From Microbacterium sp. RURRCA19A (lineage in GTDB: Bacteria; Actinomycetota; Actinomycetes; Actinomycetales; Microbacteriaceae), in NCBI RefSeq assembly GCF_900156455.1, contig NZ_FTNQ01000003.1, positions 186,001-250,000 on the forward strand: a stretch of DNA of 64,000 nucleotides, in the 5' to 3' direction. Below are positions 33,839 to 42,141 of this stretch, one piece after another. Every line of letters begins with the position of its first letter. Within the stretch, counting starts at the first letter, position 1. The notes under the pieces were generated by a model. It was not told where the DNA came from. It was given only the letters and a program-made list of their open reading frames with translations, and searched no databases. The position numbers and the translations under genes were made by a program.

Positions 33839-33936
33839 CTGGAAGTCGCGGTGAGCCCGCGGCATCCGCTCACACGATGCCGAAGGACGAGCAGCCCGAG
33901 CGCATCCATGGTGCGGATGCGAGGCATGGTGTCCAT
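33823..33936 (-). CDS. candidate 37-residue small ORF ending in a terminator
   Basis: ATG at 33936 with a GAAGGGA site 7 bases upstream opens a 37-codon frame (start MDTMPRIRTMDALGLLVLRH) that ends with TAG inside the stem-loop at 33809-33838. It is Leu- and Arg-rich with one Cys, and has no recognised domain. It could be a small protein with its own terminator or a leader peptide that affects read-through into the HNH gene. Coding status is uncertain. Confidence 0.4.
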   Translation of the reverse strand: MDTMPRIRTMDALGLLVLRHRVSGCRGLTATSRALSA

Positions 33937-34019
33937 CAGCGTTCCCTTCGGTTCTCCCGACGTCGCGAACAGGCTAACCCACCGCGACACGCCCGGGGTC
34001 CGCTCCACAGGGAAACGAC

Positions 34020-34060
34020 AGACGGCGTGTCGGAGAACGATCGTCTCCGGCACGCCGTCT
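34020..34060 (-). terminator. hairpin after the M23 peptidase gene
   Basis: Arms 34020-34036 and 34044-34060 (AGACGGCGTG and CGGAGA blocks) pair with a single mismatch. They lie 15 bases beyond the M23 stop, followed on the minus strand by GTCGTTTCCC, a weak U-rich tail. Confidence 0.65.
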
Positions 34061-34074
34061 GAGGAGATCGGCGA

Positions 34075-34986
34075 TCAGCTCGCGTTCTGCTGGAGCCAGG
34101 CGTACGGGTCGACCACGGAACCGTTGATGTGCACCTCGAAGTGCAGGTGGTTGGCCGTCGAGCTGCCGGTCGAACCGACGAGGCCGATGAGCTGGCCCGC
34201 GGCGACGGTCTGACCCGCCTGGACCTGCCGGCTGCCGTACGTCATGTGACCGTAGGTCGTGGACACCTTCTGGCCGTTGATGACGTGCTCGATCACGATG
34301 CCTACGCCGTAGCCGCCGTAGCTCTCGGACGACACGCTCACGACGCCCGCGGCGGCGGCGAAGATCGGCTGCCCCTGGGGGGCGAGGAGGTCGACGCCCT
34401 GGTGGTAGCCGGAGTCCCACAGGCCGCGGCCCAGGACGTAGTTCGTGATCGGCCAGCGCACCTCGCCCGAACCGGGCGCGGTCATATTGAGGTTGATCGA
34501 GGAGACGGCGACGTTCGCGCTGGCGGCGAGCTGTCGAGCACGCTCGGCGGCGGCCGCGGCGGCGGCCTCCTGATCCTTCTTCTTCTGGATCTCTTCGGCC
34601 GTGGTGGCCGAGTAGCTGCTGCGGTCCAGGGTCTCGGCGTTCGCGTTCGATGCGACGACGAGGGACTGGTTGTCGGCAGCCGACATCTCCTGCAGCGTCA
34701 TCGTCTCGGCGGCCGGGATCGACGCCGCGTACGCGGGGATCGCGACGGTAGCGACGAGGCCGGCGACCATCGACAGGATCACGGCACTGCGCAACGGCTT
34801 CTTCCCTCGCCGGAACGACGAGGAGCGAGGAGTGGGCGCGGGACGGGCCACGGTCGAGGAGACCACGGCGGGCGTCTGCGGGGTGCGGCGAGCGGGTCGG
34901 GAGACCGCGGCACGCGCGCTCTTTCGAGTCTGACCCGCCGCAGGGACCTCGGGCAGGTCCGCAACGGGATCGGTGTGTTCAGCCAA
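34075..34986 (-). CDS. M23 family metallopeptidase
   Basis: Extracytoplasmic zinc peptidase expected to cut peptidoglycan cross-bridges, 303 residues. A 65-residue basic cytoplasmic N-terminus precedes a membrane or signal segment (about 67-88, AVILSMVAGLVATVAIPAYA). A short coiled-coil Ala/Glu/Lys region follows, then the LytM domain with the metal ligands His and Asp in GYHQGVDLL and the HLHFEVHING motif. All catalytic residues are present. A GGAGGAAAT site precedes the ATG. A promoter near 35136-35163 would give a roughly 140-base leader with a stable stem. Confidence 0.92.
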   Translation of the reverse strand: MAEHTDPVADLPEVPAAGQTRKSARAAVSRPARRTPQTPAVVSSTVARPAPTPRSSSFRRGKKPLRSAVILSMVAGLVATVAIPAYAASIPAAETMTLQEMSAADNQSLVVASNANAETLDRSSYSATTAEEIQKKKDQEAAAAAAAERARQLAASANVAVSSINLNMTAPGSGEVRWPITNYVLGRGLWDSGYHQGVDLLAPQGQPIFAAAAGVVSVSSESYGGYGVGIVIEHVINGQKVSTTYGHMTYGSRQVQAGQTVAAGQLIGLVGSTGSSTANHLHFEVHINGSVVDPYAWLQQNAS

Positions 34987-35095
34987 ATTTCCTCCGGCGC
35001 CTCTGCGTTGTCACGCTGGCTCGTCAGCACTCGATCTGGGGGCACGATGTGCGGGCTTCACCCTCTGCGGACGACGAGCCGGTGAGGCAAACCGC

Positions 35096-35163
35096 GAGGG
35101 GTCCGACGGCGGGCTTCTCGCCTGTGGACCCTCAGAGGCTACCCGAAGATAACGAAACTGTCA
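35096..35163 (-). promoter_or_regulatory. promoter and structured leader of the M23 peptidase gene
   Basis: On the minus strand TGACAG (35163-35158) and TAGCCT (35141-35136) are 16 bases apart, a good sigma-70 type pair. The start of the predicted transcript contains GAGGGTCC pairing with GGACCCCTC across 21 bases (35133-35096), with an inner GGCG/CGCC hairpin. About 110 more bases precede the start codon. I do not recognise a known riboswitch. Confidence 0.45.
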
Positions 35164-35221
35164 CGCCTAGCGACGTGGTGTACAGACGATGTCCGGGGTA
35201 CGACCTCGGTCGACGCCGCGA

Positions 35222-35920
35222 TCAGACCTCGTCGACGAGGAAGATGTGCGAGGCGACCTCGACGGGAAGCTCGAGCCCTTCGTCGACGCCGTCCATCTCG
35301 ACGAGCACGTACCCCTCGTTGAAGCGGTAGCTTCCCCGCGCACCGGGCAGCACTCCCGCGGCCTTGAGCTGCTGGAGGAGTTCCGGGTCGACCTGCGCCG
35401 GCTCGGCGAGACGTCGGACGGTACCGGAGATCGGCTCGCCGGCATCCGTCAGTTTCCGCACGAGACCCACGACGCCCTCTTCGAAAGTCGCACCCGCCAC
35501 GTCTCCCAGTTGGTCGAGGCCCGGGATGGGGTTGCCGTAGGGGGACTCGGTGGGGTGGCCGAGCAGCTCGACGAGCCGGCGCTCGACCTGCTCGCTCATG
35601 ACGTGCTCCCAGCGGCAGGCCTCGTCATGCACGTAGGCCCAGTCGAGGCCGATGACATCGCTCAACAGGCGCTCGGCGAGACGGTGCTTGCGCATGACGT
35701 CGACGGCCTTCTGCCGACCGTCGCCCGTGAGCTCGAGCCGGCGGTCTTCGGACACGACGACGAGGCCGTCGCGCTCCATGCGCCCCACGGTCTGCGAGAC
35801 GGTGGGTCCGGAGTGTCCGAGCCGTTCAGAGATGCGCGCGCGCAGCGGCACGATGTTCTCTTCCTCGAGCTCGAGGATCGTGCGCAGGTACATCTCGGTG
35901 GTGTCGATGAGATCGGTCAT
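35222..35920 (-). CDS. ideR: iron-dependent repressor, DtxR/IdeR family
   Basis: Metal-activated repressor of iron uptake and related genes, 232 residues. The N-terminal winged helix reads TTEMYLRTILELEEENIVPLRARISERLGHSGPTVSQTVGRMERDG when taken in pieces. The dimerisation domain holds all ligands at the same numbers as DtxR: Met10, His79, Glu83, His98, Cys102, Glu105 and His106. Cys102 favours the iron-responsive DtxR/IdeR group over the Mn-responsive MntR. The C-terminal SH3-like domain (about 155-232) is present. It is divergent from serC with 96 bases between. Confidence 0.93.
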   Translation of the reverse strand: MTDLIDTTEMYLRTILELEEENIVPLRARISERLGHSGPTVSQTVGRMERDGLVVVSEDRRLELTGDGRQKAVDVMRKHRLAERLLSDVIGLDWAYVHDEACRWEHVMSEQVERRLVELLGHPTESPYGNPIPGLDQLGDVAGATFEEGVVGLVRKLTDAGEPISGTVRRLAEPAQVDPELLQQLKAAGVLPGARGSYRFNEGYVLVEMDGVDEGLELPVEVASHIFLVDEV

Positions 35921-36016
35921 TCAGCAGTCCTCGTGCGTCGTAGCGGTGTTCCCAGCCTATCGACCCCCTCCGACACACGCGCCGGGAGCGACCGACCCCC
36001 GCCCTAGAATCGACCC

Positions 36017-37138
36017 ATGCCGCACGTGGACCTTCCCACCGACCTCCTGCCCGCCGACGGCCGCTTCGGGTGCGGCCCCTCGAAGGTGCGCGGTGCGCAG
36101 CTCGAAGCGCTCGTCACCCGCGGGGCCACCATCCTCGGAACCTCGCACCGTCAGGCTCCCGTGAAGAACCTCGTGGCCAGCACGCGCGAGCGGCTCGCCG
36201 AGCTGTTCCGCCTGCCCGAGGGGTACGAGATCATCCTCGGCAACGGCGGATCGACCGCGTTCTGGGATGCCGCCGCCTTCGGTCTCATCGAGAACCGCAG
36301 CCAGAACCTCGTGTCGGGCGAATTCGGCGGCAAGTTCGCCGCCGCGGCCGCGGCTCCCTGGCTGCAGGCCCCCGACGTGCGACGCGCCGAACCCGGCACC
36401 CGTGCCGCCTTCGACGCCGTCGAGGGCGTCGACGTCTACGCGTGGCCCCACAACGAGACTTCGACCGGCGTGGCCGCTCCCATCACCCGTGTGCACGGGG
36501 ATGCCGGGGCCCTCACCGTCATCGACGCCACCAGCGCGGCCGGTGGGATCGACTTCGACGTCGCCGAGGCCGACGTCTACTACTTCGCCCCGCAGAAGAA
36601 CCTCGGCTCGGACGGCGGCCTCTGGTACGCCGCCGTCTCACCGGCGGCGATCGAGCGCATCGAGCGGATCGCAGCGTCGGATCGGTACATCCCCGAGTTC
36701 CTGAGCCTCAAGAACGCGGTCGACAACTCCCGGTTGCAGCAGACCCTCAACACCCCGGCGCTGGCGACGCTCCTGCTCCTGGACGAGCAGCTCGGCTGGA
36801 TCCTCGAGAACGGCGGCCTGTCGTGGGCCGCCGCACGCACGGCGGAGTCGTCGTCCGCGCTGTACACGTGGGCCGAGGCGAGCGACGTCGCGACGCCGTT
36901 CGTCGCGGATCCCGCCGATCGCTCGCCCGTCGTCGTCACGATCGACTTCGACGAATCGATCGACGCCGCCGCGATCGCGAAGAGCCTGCGCGCGAACGGG
37001 ATCGTCGACACCGAGCCCTACCGCAAGCTCGGCCGCAACCAGCTCCGCATCGCGACGTTCGTCTCGATCGAGCCCGAGGACGTGCGGCGTCTCATCGGCG
37101 CGATCGACTACACGATCGAACACCTTCCCGGGGCCTGA
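36017..37138 (+). CDS. serC: phosphoserine transaminase
   Basis: PLP-dependent enzyme of serine biosynthesis, converting 3-phosphohydroxypyruvate and glutamate to phosphoserine. The 373 residues belong to the actinobacterial type, with RFGCGPSKVR near the start, ILGNGGSTAFWDAAAFGLI, HNETSTGV, and the PLP lysine Lys194 in YFAPQKNLGSDGGLW. There is no Shine-Dalgarno site. A TAGAAT -10 box at 36005-36010 lies 6 bases before the ATG, so the mRNA is most likely leaderless. Confidence 0.96.
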   Translation: MPHVDLPTDLLPADGRFGCGPSKVRGAQLEALVTRGATILGTSHRQAPVKNLVASTRERLAELFRLPEGYEIILGNGGSTAFWDAAAFGLIENRSQNLVSGEFGGKFAAAAAAPWLQAPDVRRAEPGTRAAFDAVEGVDVYAWPHNETSTGVAAPITRVHGDAGALTVIDATSAAGGIDFDVAEADVYYFAPQKNLGSDGGLWYAAVSPAAIERIERIAASDRYIPEFLSLKNAVDNSRLQQTLNTPALATLLLLDEQLGWILENGGLSWAAARTAESSSALYTWAEASDVATPFVADPADRSPVVVTIDFDESIDAAAIAKSLRANGIVDTEPYRKLGRNQLRIATFVSIEPEDVRRLIGAIDYTIEHLPGA

Positions 37139-37151
37139 GCCCTTCTCGACC

Positions 37152-37182
37152 GAAGCCGTCCCGACTCGCGCGGGGCGGCTTC
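37152..37182 (+). terminator. hairpin terminator after serC
   Basis: GAAGCCG-T-CCCG pairs with CGGG-G-CGGCTTC around a 7-base loop, 13 bases after the serC stop and before the convergent DUF3027 gene. The tail CGTCGTTCG is only mildly T-rich. Confidence 0.6.
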
Positions 37183-37282
37183 CGTCGTTCGAAGGTCACT
37201 TCCGGAGCGATCCGAGGCGCGCGACGCACGGCGCCGTCCCCCGCGGCCGCATCGGCCAGGGAACGTCCGAGCGCACGTCGCG

Positions 37283-37909
37283 TCAGTAGCTGCGTTCGTG
37301 CTCGTCGTCGAAGTCGTCGTCCGCGTCGGGGTCGTCGTCCTCGTCGGGGTCGTCGTCCTCGGAGTCGTCGTCGTACTCGGCTTCGTCGTCCGTGGCGTCG
37401 GCCGAGTCGTCCAGTTCATCGATGTCGACGCCGTCGAGGTCGCCCGCGTGCAGCCGCGCCTTCGGCTGGTCGTCGTCGGCGTCGTCCTCGTCGTCGGTGT
37501 CGTCATCGAGATCGGCGTCGTCGTCGAGGTCAGCGTCGTCGTCGAGGTCGTCGTCGGACTCGACGCCCGCCGCCGCCGCAGCAACCTGGGCGGCCTGGTA
37601 CTCGGCCAGACGCTGGGCCCACGGCACCCAGTCGGGCGCCAGCAGCGCACCGTCGCCGGGCAGGAGCTCGGCCTCGAGCACGGTCGGCTCGGAGTCCTCG
37701 ACGAGGGCGACCGTCACCGTCCAGTACCACCCGGGGTAGCCGGCGAGACGCGTGTGGAACCGGAGCGAGACGACGTCGTCGGCTTCGACGACGTGACCCG
37801 CAGCCGGTCCGACGGTCTCCGCCGGGGTGATCTCGTAGAGCGCCGCCAGCGCGAGGTCGTGCGCGTGGAGGAGCCGTTCGTCGGCGACGGGCTCAGGCTT
37901 CGAAGTCAT
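37283..37909 (-). CDS. DUF3027 family protein with Asp-rich tail
   Basis: A 208-residue protein of unknown function. The first 110 residues form the DUF3027 domain (ARD-like HDLALAALYEITPAETVG, then RLAGYPGWYWTVTVALVED and LAPDWVPWAQRLAEYQAAQ). The remaining 95 residues are extremely acidic, with DLDDDA units repeated and later DDDPDEDDDPDADDD runs, and must be disordered. The ATG at 37909 lies inside the end of the cold-shock gene (17-base overlap), so the two are translationally linked. Association with the nucleic-acid-binding cold-shock protein is the only functional hint. Confidence 0.85.
   Translation of the reverse strand: MTSKPEPVADERLLHAHDLALAALYEITPAETVGPAAGHVVEADDVVSLRFHTRLAGYPGWYWTVTVALVEDSEPTVLEAELLPGDGALLAPDWVPWAQRLAEYQAAQVAAAAAGVESDDDLDDDADLDDDADLDDDTDDEDDADDDQPKARLHAGDLDGVDIDELDDSADATDDEAEYDDDSEDDDPDEDDDPDADDDFDDEHERSY
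37294..37565 (-). repeat. low-complexity Asp/Glu codon tract
   Basis: Near-continuous GAC/GAG/GAT codons (seen on the plus strand as GTC/CTC/ATC) encode the acidic tail of the DUF3027 protein. It includes tandem copies of an 18-base unit for DLDDDA. It is prone to slippage, and spurious long plus-strand frames arise here. Confidence 0.6.
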
Positions 37910-38276
37910 CGGCGACCTTGCGCAGGACCGCGGCGATCTTCTTCGCGTGCGCACCACTGGGGTAGCGTCCGCGGCGCAGGTCGCCGCCGATGCCGTCGAG
38001 GAGCTTCACGAGGTCTTCGACGATGATCGCCATGTCGTCGGCGGGCTTGCGCGACCGCTTGGCCATGCTGACGGGCGCCTCGAGCACCCGCACGGAAAGT
38101 GCCTGCAGGCCGCGCTTGCCATCGGCGACACCGAACTCCAGACGGGTGCCGGCCTTGGGCCCGGGGGTCCCGGCGGGCAGGGCGGTGGCGTGCAGGAACA
38201 CGTCCTGGCCGTCATCGGTGGTGATGAAGCCGAAGCCCTTCTCGTCGTCGTAGAACCTGACCTTGCCGGTGGGCAT
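37893..38276 (-). CDS. cold-shock domain protein with C-terminal extension
   Basis: A 127-residue protein. Residues 1-66 are a cold-shock domain with both RNA-binding motifs in recognisable form: GKVRFYDDEKGFGFITTDDG and DVFLHATAL. The rest is a helical, basic extension (AKRSRKPADDMAIIVEDLVKLLDGI and later SGAHAKKIAAVLRKVADDF) not found in short Csp proteins, matching a conserved actinobacterial group. The start at 38276 follows a GCGAGGTG site; a Met two codons earlier is an alternative. It overlaps the DUF3027 gene downstream. Confidence 0.9.
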   Translation of the reverse strand: MPTGKVRFYDDEKGFGFITTDDGQDVFLHATALPAGTPGPKAGTRLEFGVADGKRGLQALSVRVLEAPVSMAKRSRKPADDMAIIVEDLVKLLDGIGGDLRRGRYPSGAHAKKIAAVLRKVADDFEA

Positions 38277-38382
38277 GGACACCTCGCTGAATGTGTGCGC
38301 GATCGCGCGGCGGAACGCGGGACCCGATCGGATCCCGGCCCCTCAGCCTACGGCACGCCCGCCAGGCAGTAGGCTGACGACG

Positions 38383-38652
38383 ATGAGCACGCGCACCCCC
38401 GACGGCGACGTCCCGATCCGTCGTATCGACCGGATCCTGGCCTTCATGTCCCTGGGCCTGGGGATCCTGTCGATCGTGTGCTTCTTCACGGTCATCCTCG
38501 CGCGACCCGCGGGCGTGACGAACTTCGGCGAGGGCATCTGGCCCACGGTCGTGGTCCTGCCCCTGATCGCCCTTCCGATCGCCTTTCTCATGATGATGGC
38601 CGTGCTCATCATGAGCTTCGTGCGAAGGGCACGCGCCAACAGAGGACGCTGA
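38383..38652 (+). CDS. small two-helix membrane protein
   Basis: An 89-residue hypothetical protein. A polar N-terminus (TPDGDVPIRRIDRIL) is followed by a membrane helix MSLGLGILSIVCFFTVILA, a loop containing GVTNFGEGIWPTV, a second helix of hydrophobic residues, and a basic end VRRARANRGR. A TAGGCT box at 38370-38375 is 7 bases before the ATG, suggesting a leaderless transcript. The GTG of the XPB partner gene follows its stop immediately, so the two genes are probably co-transcribed. Confidence 0.8.
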   Translation: MSTRTPDGDVPIRRIDRILAFMSLGLGILSIVCFFTVILARPAGVTNFGEGIWPTVVVLPLIALPIAFLMMMAVLIMSFVRRARANRGR

Positions 38653-38653
38653 C

Positions 38654-40375
38654 GTGCCCGAGACCTCCGACCAACGCGCACTGGCGGTCTCGCTGAGCGC
38701 GATCGGCGACGAGGCCCTCGCCCGCCTCCTCGCCGAACGCCACGTGTCGGCGTCCGCCACCTGGCGAGACATGTTCGACGCCGCCGACGCGCTGCTCGAC
38801 CCCGCCTCCGTCGCGCGCGCGCTGCCTGCGCTCGATCGCGACGAAGCCGAGGCGCTCGTCGCGGCGGCGGCCGACGGCATCCCGGCGACCGGCGAGATCG
38901 CACGCGCGCTCCACGAACGCGCCCTGGTCGATGACGACGGCCGCGCGTACGCCGCGGTCGCCGCCGCGGTTCTCGACGCGGCGCCAGAGGGCCTGCCGCA
39001 GCCGACGCCGGCCGCCGTGGCGGAGGTGTCGGACGACGCGGCAGCCGCGGAGGCGGCGTTCACCAACGCCGCGGCGCTGGCCGACGTCCTTCTGCTCACC
39101 CTCGAATCCCCCCTCGGTCGGATCGGGTCCGGATCACTGGGAGCGAGCGAACGCCGGCGCCTCGTCGACGCGGGCGCGGCCCCCTCCCCGGAAGAGGCCG
39201 ATCTGCTGGTGGGGCTCGCGGCCCGAACCGGGCTGCTGGGGACGAACGGCCGCGCCTGGCTCGTGACCGCGAACGGACGCGCCTGGCTGCGCCTGCCCAC
39301 GCTCGAGCGGTGGGCGTCGACCGCGCGGGCGCTCCGCAACGCACTCCCCCGCGCCTACCGCACACCCTCGGGCGGATGGATTCCGCAACCCACCTGGGCC
39401 GGAGCCACTCCCTTCGATCCGGCCGGTCCCGAGCGTGCCGCGCGGTGGACGCTGCGCCTGCAGGCGTGGGGGCTGCTCGACGCTCGCGGCGCGGTGCCCC
39501 CGTGGGGCCGGGGTCTGGCCGAGGGCGCCGACGTGGACACCTCCGCACTGCGCGACCTGCTGCCGCCCGAGGTCGACAAGGTGTACCTGCAGAACGACCT
39601 CACCGCGATCGCGCCCGGTCCTCTCGCCCCGCACCTCGACGTGCGGCTGCGCGGTATGGCGGCACGAGAGTCGCGCGCACAGGCGTCGAGCTACCGGTTC
39701 AGCGCGGCGACGATCGGCGCGGCCATCACCGCAGGAGAGACGGCCGACAGTCTGCGCGACTTCCTGACCGGAATCTCGCTCACCGGTCTCCCCCAACCGC
39801 TCGCCTACGTCATCGAGCGCACCTCGGCGGAGCACGGGCGCGTTCGAGTGACCGCCGACGTGGCATCCGGTCTCACCACTGTCCGCACCGACGACGAGAC
39901 ACTGCTGCGCGCGATGGAGGTCGACACCTCACTGCGCTCGGTGGCGCTCAGCCGCTCGGGCGACGAGCTCATCTCGCACGTCGCGGCCGACGTCGTCTTC
40001 TGGGCCCTGAGCGACGCCCGGTACCCGACGGTCGCGGTCGACGAGGACGGGCGCCCGCGCGCGGTCGACAGGGCGAGGCTCGCCGCGGCAGAGACGCCCG
40101 ACGACCCGTCCGACCTCTACGCCCCGCTGATCGCACGCCTGCGCGCCGGAGGCGAGGACTCGGATGCCGCGTGGCTCGAGCGCGAGCTCGACCAGGCGGT
40201 GCGCGCCCGCGCCGTCGTCGACGTGACGGTGCGGTTGCCGGACGGGTCCGCCCGCGTGTTCCGTCTCGAAGCGACCGGACTCGGCGGCGGGCGCCTGCGC
40301 GGGCGAGATCGCGCCGCGGACGTCGAGCGCACGGTGCCGCTGTCGCACATCGACGCGGTCAGCCCCGTGCCCTGA
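38654..40375 (+). CDS. helicase-associated (XPB partner) protein
   Basis: A 573-residue protein of the family annotated as helicase-associated or XPB/Ssl2 N-terminal-like (Helicase_C_3 region), which precedes XPB genes in actinobacteria. The N-terminal 300 residues are Ala-rich helices. The C-terminal part contains EVDKVYLQNDLTAIAPGPLAPHLD, a segment typical of this family, and later SYRFSAATIGAAI with ALSRSGDELISHVAADVVFWALSDARYPTVAV. No helicase motifs are present. It starts with GTG at 38654, directly after the small membrane gene, and the XPB gene follows after 47 bases. It probably works with XPB in DNA repair. Confidence 0.85.
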   Translation: MPETSDQRALAVSLSAIGDEALARLLAERHVSASATWRDMFDAADALLDPASVARALPALDRDEAEALVAAAADGIPATGEIARALHERALVDDDGRAYAAVAAAVLDAAPEGLPQPTPAAVAEVSDDAAAAEAAFTNAAALADVLLLTLESPLGRIGSGSLGASERRRLVDAGAAPSPEEADLLVGLAARTGLLGTNGRAWLVTANGRAWLRLPTLERWASTARALRNALPRAYRTPSGGWIPQPTWAGATPFDPAGPERAARWTLRLQAWGLLDARGAVPPWGRGLAEGADVDTSALRDLLPPEVDKVYLQNDLTAIAPGPLAPHLDVRLRGMAARESRAQASSYRFSAATIGAAITAGETADSLRDFLTGISLTGLPQPLAYVIERTSAEHGRVRVTADVASGLTTVRTDDETLLRAMEVDTSLRSVALSRSGDELISHVAADVVFWALSDARYPTVAVDEDGRPRAVDRARLAAAETPDDPSDLYAPLIARLRAGGEDSDAAWLERELDQAVRARAVVDVTVRLPDGSARVFRLEATGLGGGRLRGRDRAADVERTVPLSHIDAVSPVP

Positions 40376-40422
40376 GCGCCGACGGCGACGCCCGGTCCGA
40401 CGCACCGGTAGAATCGAACGCT

Positions 40423-42072
40423 ATGGCTGACGGTCCCCTCATCGTCCAGAGCGACCGCACGGTGCTCCTCGAGGTCGCGCACTCCGATGCGGAGACCGCG
40501 CGACACGAGCTCGCGGTCTTCGCCGAGCTCGAGCGCGCACCGGAACACATCCACACCTACCGCATCACGCGGCTCGGGCTGTGGAACGCCCGCGCGGCCG
40601 GGCACGACGCCGACGCGATGCTGCAGACGCTCGACCGCTGGTCGCGCTTCCCGGTGCCCGCGTCCGTGAGCACCGACATCCGTGAGACGGTGGGGCGGTA
40701 CGGCCGCCTGGTGATCGAGCGCGACGAAGAGGGGGCGCTGGTGCTGCGCTCCACGGATCCCGCCGTGCTCGGTGAGGTATCCCGCAACAAGCGGATCGCT
40801 CCGCTCCTCATCGGCCACCCCACTCCCGACAGCTACACCGTCGACGCGTGGGCCCGCGGTCACATCAAGCAGGAGCTGTTGAAGATCGGCTGGCCGGCGG
40901 AAGATCTCGCGGGCTACACGCCCGGGACGCCGCACCCGATCGACCTCGCCGAGGACGGGTGGAAGCTGCGCCCCTACCAGCGGCAGGCGGTCGAGTCGTT
41001 CTCCGAGGGAGGCTCCGGCGTCGTGGTGCTCCCCTGCGGCGCGGGCAAGACCCTCGTCGGCGCGGGCGCGATGGCGGAGACCCGGACGACGACGCTGATC
41101 CTCGTGACCAACACCGTCAGCGCGCGCCAGTGGCGCGACGAGCTGCTCCGGCGCACGAGCCTGACCCCCGAGGAGATCGGCGAGTACTCCGGCCAGTCGA
41201 AGGAGATCAAGCCGGTCACGATCGCGACCTACCAGATCCTCACAGCCAAGCGCGGCGGGAAGTACGCCCACCTGGCCCTGCTCGACGCGCTCGACTGGGG
41301 ACTCGTCCTGTACGACGAGGTGCACCTGCTGCCCGCGCCGGTGTTCAAGCTCACCGCCGATCTGCAGGCCCGCCGCCGCCTGGGCCTCACCGCGACCCTC
41401 GTGCGCGAAGACGGACGCGAGGGCGACGTCTTCAGTCTCATCGGGCCCAAGCGTTTCGACGCGCCGTGGAAGGAGATCGAGGCCCAGGGCTTCATCTCCC
41501 CCGCCGCCTGCTACGAGGTGCGCATCGATCTGCCCGCCGATGAGCGGCTCGAGTACGCCGCGGCGGCCGACGAGGATCGGTACCGCCTCGCCGCCACCGC
41601 GCCGGCGAAGATCGACGTCGTCCGGCGCCTGGTCGATCGGCATCCGGGCGAGCGCGTCCTCGTGATCGGGCAGTATCTGGACCAGATCGACGAGCTCGCC
41701 GAAGCCCTCGACGCCCCGAAGATCACGGGTGCGACGCCGGTCGCCGAGCGCGAAGAGCTGTTCCAGGCCTTCCGCGAGGGAACGATCTCGCTGCTCGTCG
41801 TCTCCAAGGTCGCGAACTTCTCGGTCGACCTTCCCGAGGCCTCCGTCGCCGTGCAGGTGTCGGGCTCGTTCGGGTCGCGACAAGAGGAGGCGCAGCGCCT
41901 CGGACGCCTGCTGCGTCCGAAGCAGTCGGGTCACACGGCCAGCTTCTACACGCTCATCGCGCGCGACACGGTGGACCAGGACTTCGCCCAGAACCGCCAG
42001 CGTTTCCTGGCCGAACAGGGCTACGCCTACACGATCCTGGATGCCGAGGGAATCACCGCAGAGGCCGCCTGA
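40423..42072 (+). CDS. DNA repair helicase XPB
   Basis: Superfamily 2 3'-5' DNA helicase, 549 residues, homologous to eukaryotic XPB. After an N-terminal damage-recognition-like domain, motif I is LPCGAGKTLVGAG, motif II YDEVHLLPAP (DEVH), motif III GLTATLVREDGREGD, and the C-terminal domain carries GERVLVIGQYLDQIDELAEAL and motif VI QEEAQRLGRLLRPK. All ATPase residues are intact. A TAGAAT box at 40409-40414 lies 8 bases before the ATG, indicating a leaderless mRNA in addition to read-through from the partner gene. Confidence 0.95.
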   Translation: MADGPLIVQSDRTVLLEVAHSDAETARHELAVFAELERAPEHIHTYRITRLGLWNARAAGHDADAMLQTLDRWSRFPVPASVSTDIRETVGRYGRLVIERDEEGALVLRSTDPAVLGEVSRNKRIAPLLIGHPTPDSYTVDAWARGHIKQELLKIGWPAEDLAGYTPGTPHPIDLAEDGWKLRPYQRQAVESFSEGGSGVVVLPCGAGKTLVGAGAMAETRTTTLILVTNTVSARQWRDELLRRTSLTPEEIGEYSGQSKEIKPVTIATYQILTAKRGGKYAHLALLDALDWGLVLYDEVHLLPAPVFKLTADLQARRRLGLTATLVREDGREGDVFSLIGPKRFDAPWKEIEAQGFISPAACYEVRIDLPADERLEYAAAADEDRYRLAATAPAKIDVVRRLVDRHPGERVLVIGQYLDQIDELAEALDAPKITGATPVAEREELFQAFREGTISLLVVSKVANFSVDLPEASVAVQVSGSFGSRQEEAQRLGRLLRPKQSGHTASFYTLIARDTVDQDFAQNRQRFLAEQGYAYTILDAEGITAEAA

Positions 42073-42141
42073 GCTCTACCAGCACTCGGCGTTTCTCGCG
42101 ATATCCAGCGGTTCCTTGAGTGAAGTCACGATAATGGGCGC

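Noticed and set aside
34987-35135. c-di-AMP (ydaO) riboswitch before the M23 peptidase
   Set aside because: The leader is long and structured, but I could not align the conserved ydaO sequence blocks, so it is reported only as an unassigned leader.
37294-37565. Repetitive GTC/GTCGTC tract as a possible microsatellite or non-coding repeat
   Set aside because: It is in frame with the acidic tail of DUF3027 on the minus strand, so it is coding low complexity.
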